Part shown: in pieces, positions 62,310-64,000 of the stretch
Numbering within the stretch: the first letter of the stretch is position 1
How the letters are laid out: every line of letters starts with the position of its first letter
Source of the DNA: Azorinus chamasolen
Lineage: Eukaryota > Mollusca > Bivalvia > Cardiida > Solecurtidae
Direction of reading: 5' to 3'
Assembly (NCBI GenBank): GCA_963576725.1
Contig: OY755237.1
Coordinates: 64,581,423 to 64,645,422, forward strand
Length of the DNA stretch: 64,000 nt
Made by a program: the position numbers and the translations under genes
The notes under the pieces: generated by a model
What the model saw: only the letters and a program-made list of their open reading frames with translations
Database searches by the model: none
Told to the model about the DNA's origin: nothing

Positions 62310-62483
62310 GAGGTATAATTATGGACATATACGGCAGGTGGTAGCTCAATGCAGACCATAAATAATGCAGAAAGCTCCTATATGAGCTCTCTGTATTACA
62401 TTTGACCTGCATTAAGCTACCACATGCTTTTTTAAGAGTCCTATGTTCAATACATGAATGGTCGTTTAAGACAGATTCTACTG
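62310..62483. mobile_element. TA-A variant element
   Basis: The hairpin GGCAGGTGGTAGCTCAATGC / GCATTAAGCTACCACATGC has apex GCTCCTATATGAGC. The right end is AAGACAGATTCTACTG followed by TA. The left end is worn. Positions 62484-63125 hold nothing recognised beyond a TTAACCCTTAATTTGCTG scrap. Confidence 0.55.
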
Positions 62484-63125
62484 TATTCTTGAAAATGTTT
62501 TAATTTTCTCATCTTATCTAGACCTCTCTATGTCTTTGTATAGGCAACCAAGAATTTACTGCATTCATGCATAGCATTATAACACTTCAATAAATTCCCC
62601 CTGAAGAGACTCCTTAATGAAGACACCCCTTCCGAGAGTATTGCATTTGCATTTCCGGCTTGGAAAAAATGAATAATTTGGGGATTTACAGCTGACTATA
62701 AATGATACAAATGTAATTTGTTTCGAAATAAGAATAAATAAATAATATTTAAGATATCAACATATCGAATCTTTTATAACGTTTTTCAATGTCATGTGAA
62801 ATTTAAAGCAGGGAAGCTAATTAAAGCAAGCAATTTCATACAGATAAATGGTTTACTTACAGAAATATTCTCAGCTACTTCAGCCAGTTTTTCTAACTTT
62901 AACCCTTAATTTGCTGATTAATTAAACTGGCTACTCCTTTTCTTCTGAATATCAATTAAAAATTGATACAATGAAATTGTAAAATGCAAAGCTTTTATTA
63001 ATTTTAAATACTCGCAGTATGGAGCCTACCGCTAATAAATTACCGCTACACTATTTCTAAAACCTCTTCCAGTCACTACTGTCTTATATTGTATCTATTT
63101 CAACCATACCTATTATGAACTTGTA

Positions 63126-63315
63126 CAGTAAAACCTCTCTAAACCGGACGTTAATATTAGTATCGAAACCGGTCTTTCAGACAGGTGGCAGCTTAATGCA
63201 GGTTGAAAGTCATGCAGAAAGCTCCCAAAGGACTTTCATCCTGCATTAAGCAGCCACCTGGCTAAACGACCTAAATTGTTCTTTAATAAAATTCCAGGTT
63301 ATAGTGGTTCTGTTG
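63126..63315. mobile_element. TA-A element, right end worn
   Basis: CAGTAAAACCTCTCTAAACC opens after TA. The hairpin ACAGGTGGCAGCTTAATGCA / TGCATTAAGCAGCCACCTGG has a shortened apex. The right end has mutated to AGTGGTTCTGTTGTA. Confidence 0.65.
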
Positions 63316-63433
63316 TAAAAGAAAAGCGTAACCATGTAACAGAGACTTTATATTAGACCACAGTGAGATTTCCCGACTAATTATATATTCATGTTGATCA
63401 CTGATACTCGTCAGTTATCTCTAAAATAACCCA

Positions 63434-63820
63434 TTAACCCGTTACTCCATAAACACACTCAAGTAGGAGCCGTCCGATCAGGGTCTGCTCTGTTTACTTT
63501 TGGAATCATATAGACCGGATTGAAGTTCTTTTTGCCATAACCAAAATGTTTCGTGTTCATATATGTTAAAACTCTCTATAACGGCCACTAAATTACATCA
63601 ACTATTTTGTGTTTAAGACAGGTTGCTGCTTAAAGCAAGGTGAAAGTAAAACAGAACGCTACTATATGAGCGTTCTGTTTTACTTTCACCTTGCTTTTAT
63701 CAGCCACCTGCCCTTAGTACCAACTGATTAACACAATTTATTGGTCGTTATAGAGAGGTTTTACTGTACTGTTATAAAATGCATCCAATTTATCATTTCT
63801 TACATAATAATTCATGGCGT
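63434..63820 (+). mobile_element. TTAA-A element carrying a nested TA-A element
   Basis: TTAA at 63434-63437 starts it. The first hairpin arm is lost (ACACACTCAAGTAGGAGCC). After the TA-A insertion the half resumes ATGCATCCAATTTATCATTT and fades at TTCATGGCGTACATG. Confidence 0.55.
63567..63765. mobile_element. TA-A element (GTAAAACAGAACG subfamily) nested in TTAA-A
   Basis: The left end is worn (TTAAAACTCTCTATAACGG) and the right end is AGAGAGGTTTTACTG followed by TA. The hairpin AAAGCAAGGTGAAAGTAAAA matches the copy at 39233, including its flanking element type. Confidence 0.7.
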
Positions 63821-63910
63821 ACATGTAGATCCTGTTCAATCAGATGTAACACAAGGCAACAACTGACCAGTATCTACGCATTTCACAGATGTCTGAATAC
63901 AGTTTCAAAT

Positions 63911-64000
63911 TTAACCCTTCGCTTGCTATTCACGTCAATAAACCTACCTGTAAATAGTGAAGACCCAGATGAGACACCTCCTGCAGGAGCTGTCTCATTA
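63911..64000 (-). mobile_element. TTAA-D element, cut by window end
   Basis: TTAACCCTTCGCTTGCTATT and the hairpin arm GTAAATAGTGAAGACCCAG match 55009-55258 in reverse. The window stops inside the second arm. Confidence 0.7.

Overview
This window looks like gene-poor, repeat-dense animal nuclear DNA, most likely from a bivalve mollusc. The evidence is AT-rich sequence, spliced-gene signals, tRNA-derived SINEs, non-LTR, LTR and Penelope-like retroelement debris, and very many short palindromic transposons. The GTCCGTCGTCC-rich and GTCCGGACGATAAC-rich repeats also resemble repeats common in bivalve genomes; that is a recollection, not a search result. No bacterial, phage or organelle signal was seen.

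Only one complete gene is convincing: a 727-residue ankyrin-repeat protein ending in a SOCS box (22701-24884, + strand), coded in one exon with a good 3' splice site just upstream at 22646. A short exon-like segment (18384-18473, +) looks like the last coding exon of another, unrecognised gene. Two weaker exon candidates (8515-8853 + and 16064-16309 -) are listed with low confidence.

Most of the rest is non-autonomous DNA transposons with long central hairpins. Four families end in TTAACCC...GGGTTAA (piggyBac-like TTAA target). They are named here TTAA-A (AAACAGAGTAGACC hairpin; plus means the hairpin is nearer the left end), TTAA-B (ATAGAGCATTTGC hairpin), TTAA-C (GTAAAGCAGAATG hairpin) and TTAA-D (AATAGTGCAGACC hairpin). 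TA-A and TA-B begin CAGTA or CAGTG, end in the inverse and are flanked by TA (pogo/Tigger-like). HP-1 is the CCAAACCCTATGTTGTGACC hairpin, and GACG is the hairpin with CAGTTTGGATCC arms around a CCAAGTTACTTGG-type apex. There are also hAT-like elements with 8-bp target duplications. Many insertions are nested, so relative ages can be read directly.

Layout: 1-4.3 kb, hairpin elements, a 49-bp array and SINEs; 4.25-6.6 kb, motif repeats and a tandemly duplicated 1-kb segment; 6.8-13.2 kb, diverged repeats and a Penelope-like reverse transcriptase between near-identical 140-bp repeats; 13.4-16.0 kb, a foldback-type structure with 327-bp inverted arms holding a self-nested TTAA-C insertion; 16.7-22.6 kb, SINEs, hAT-like and TTAA elements, and the exon-like segment; 22.7-25.5 kb, the ankyrin/SOCS gene; 26.5-29.4 kb, a broken Ty3/gypsy element (minus strand) holding a Mutator-like-domain exon; 31-38.5 kb, tandem-repeat elements, including a 165-bp satellite with a 989-bp higher-order repeat; 38.8-44.4 kb, a dense field of hairpin elements; 44.7-46.4 kb, a 640-bp palindrome; 48.2-53.7 kb, a second tandem element, a LINE fragment inserted in the 1-kb segment, a SINE and a 1.4-kb hAT-like element; 53.9-64 kb, an eight-copy 49-bp array, a four-copy 51-bp array, a GA microsatellite and more nested hairpin elements.

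The protein-coding parts do not form a shared pathway. The window is best read as one regulatory ubiquitin-ligase adaptor gene in a landscape built by repeated transposition, hairpin formation and local duplication.
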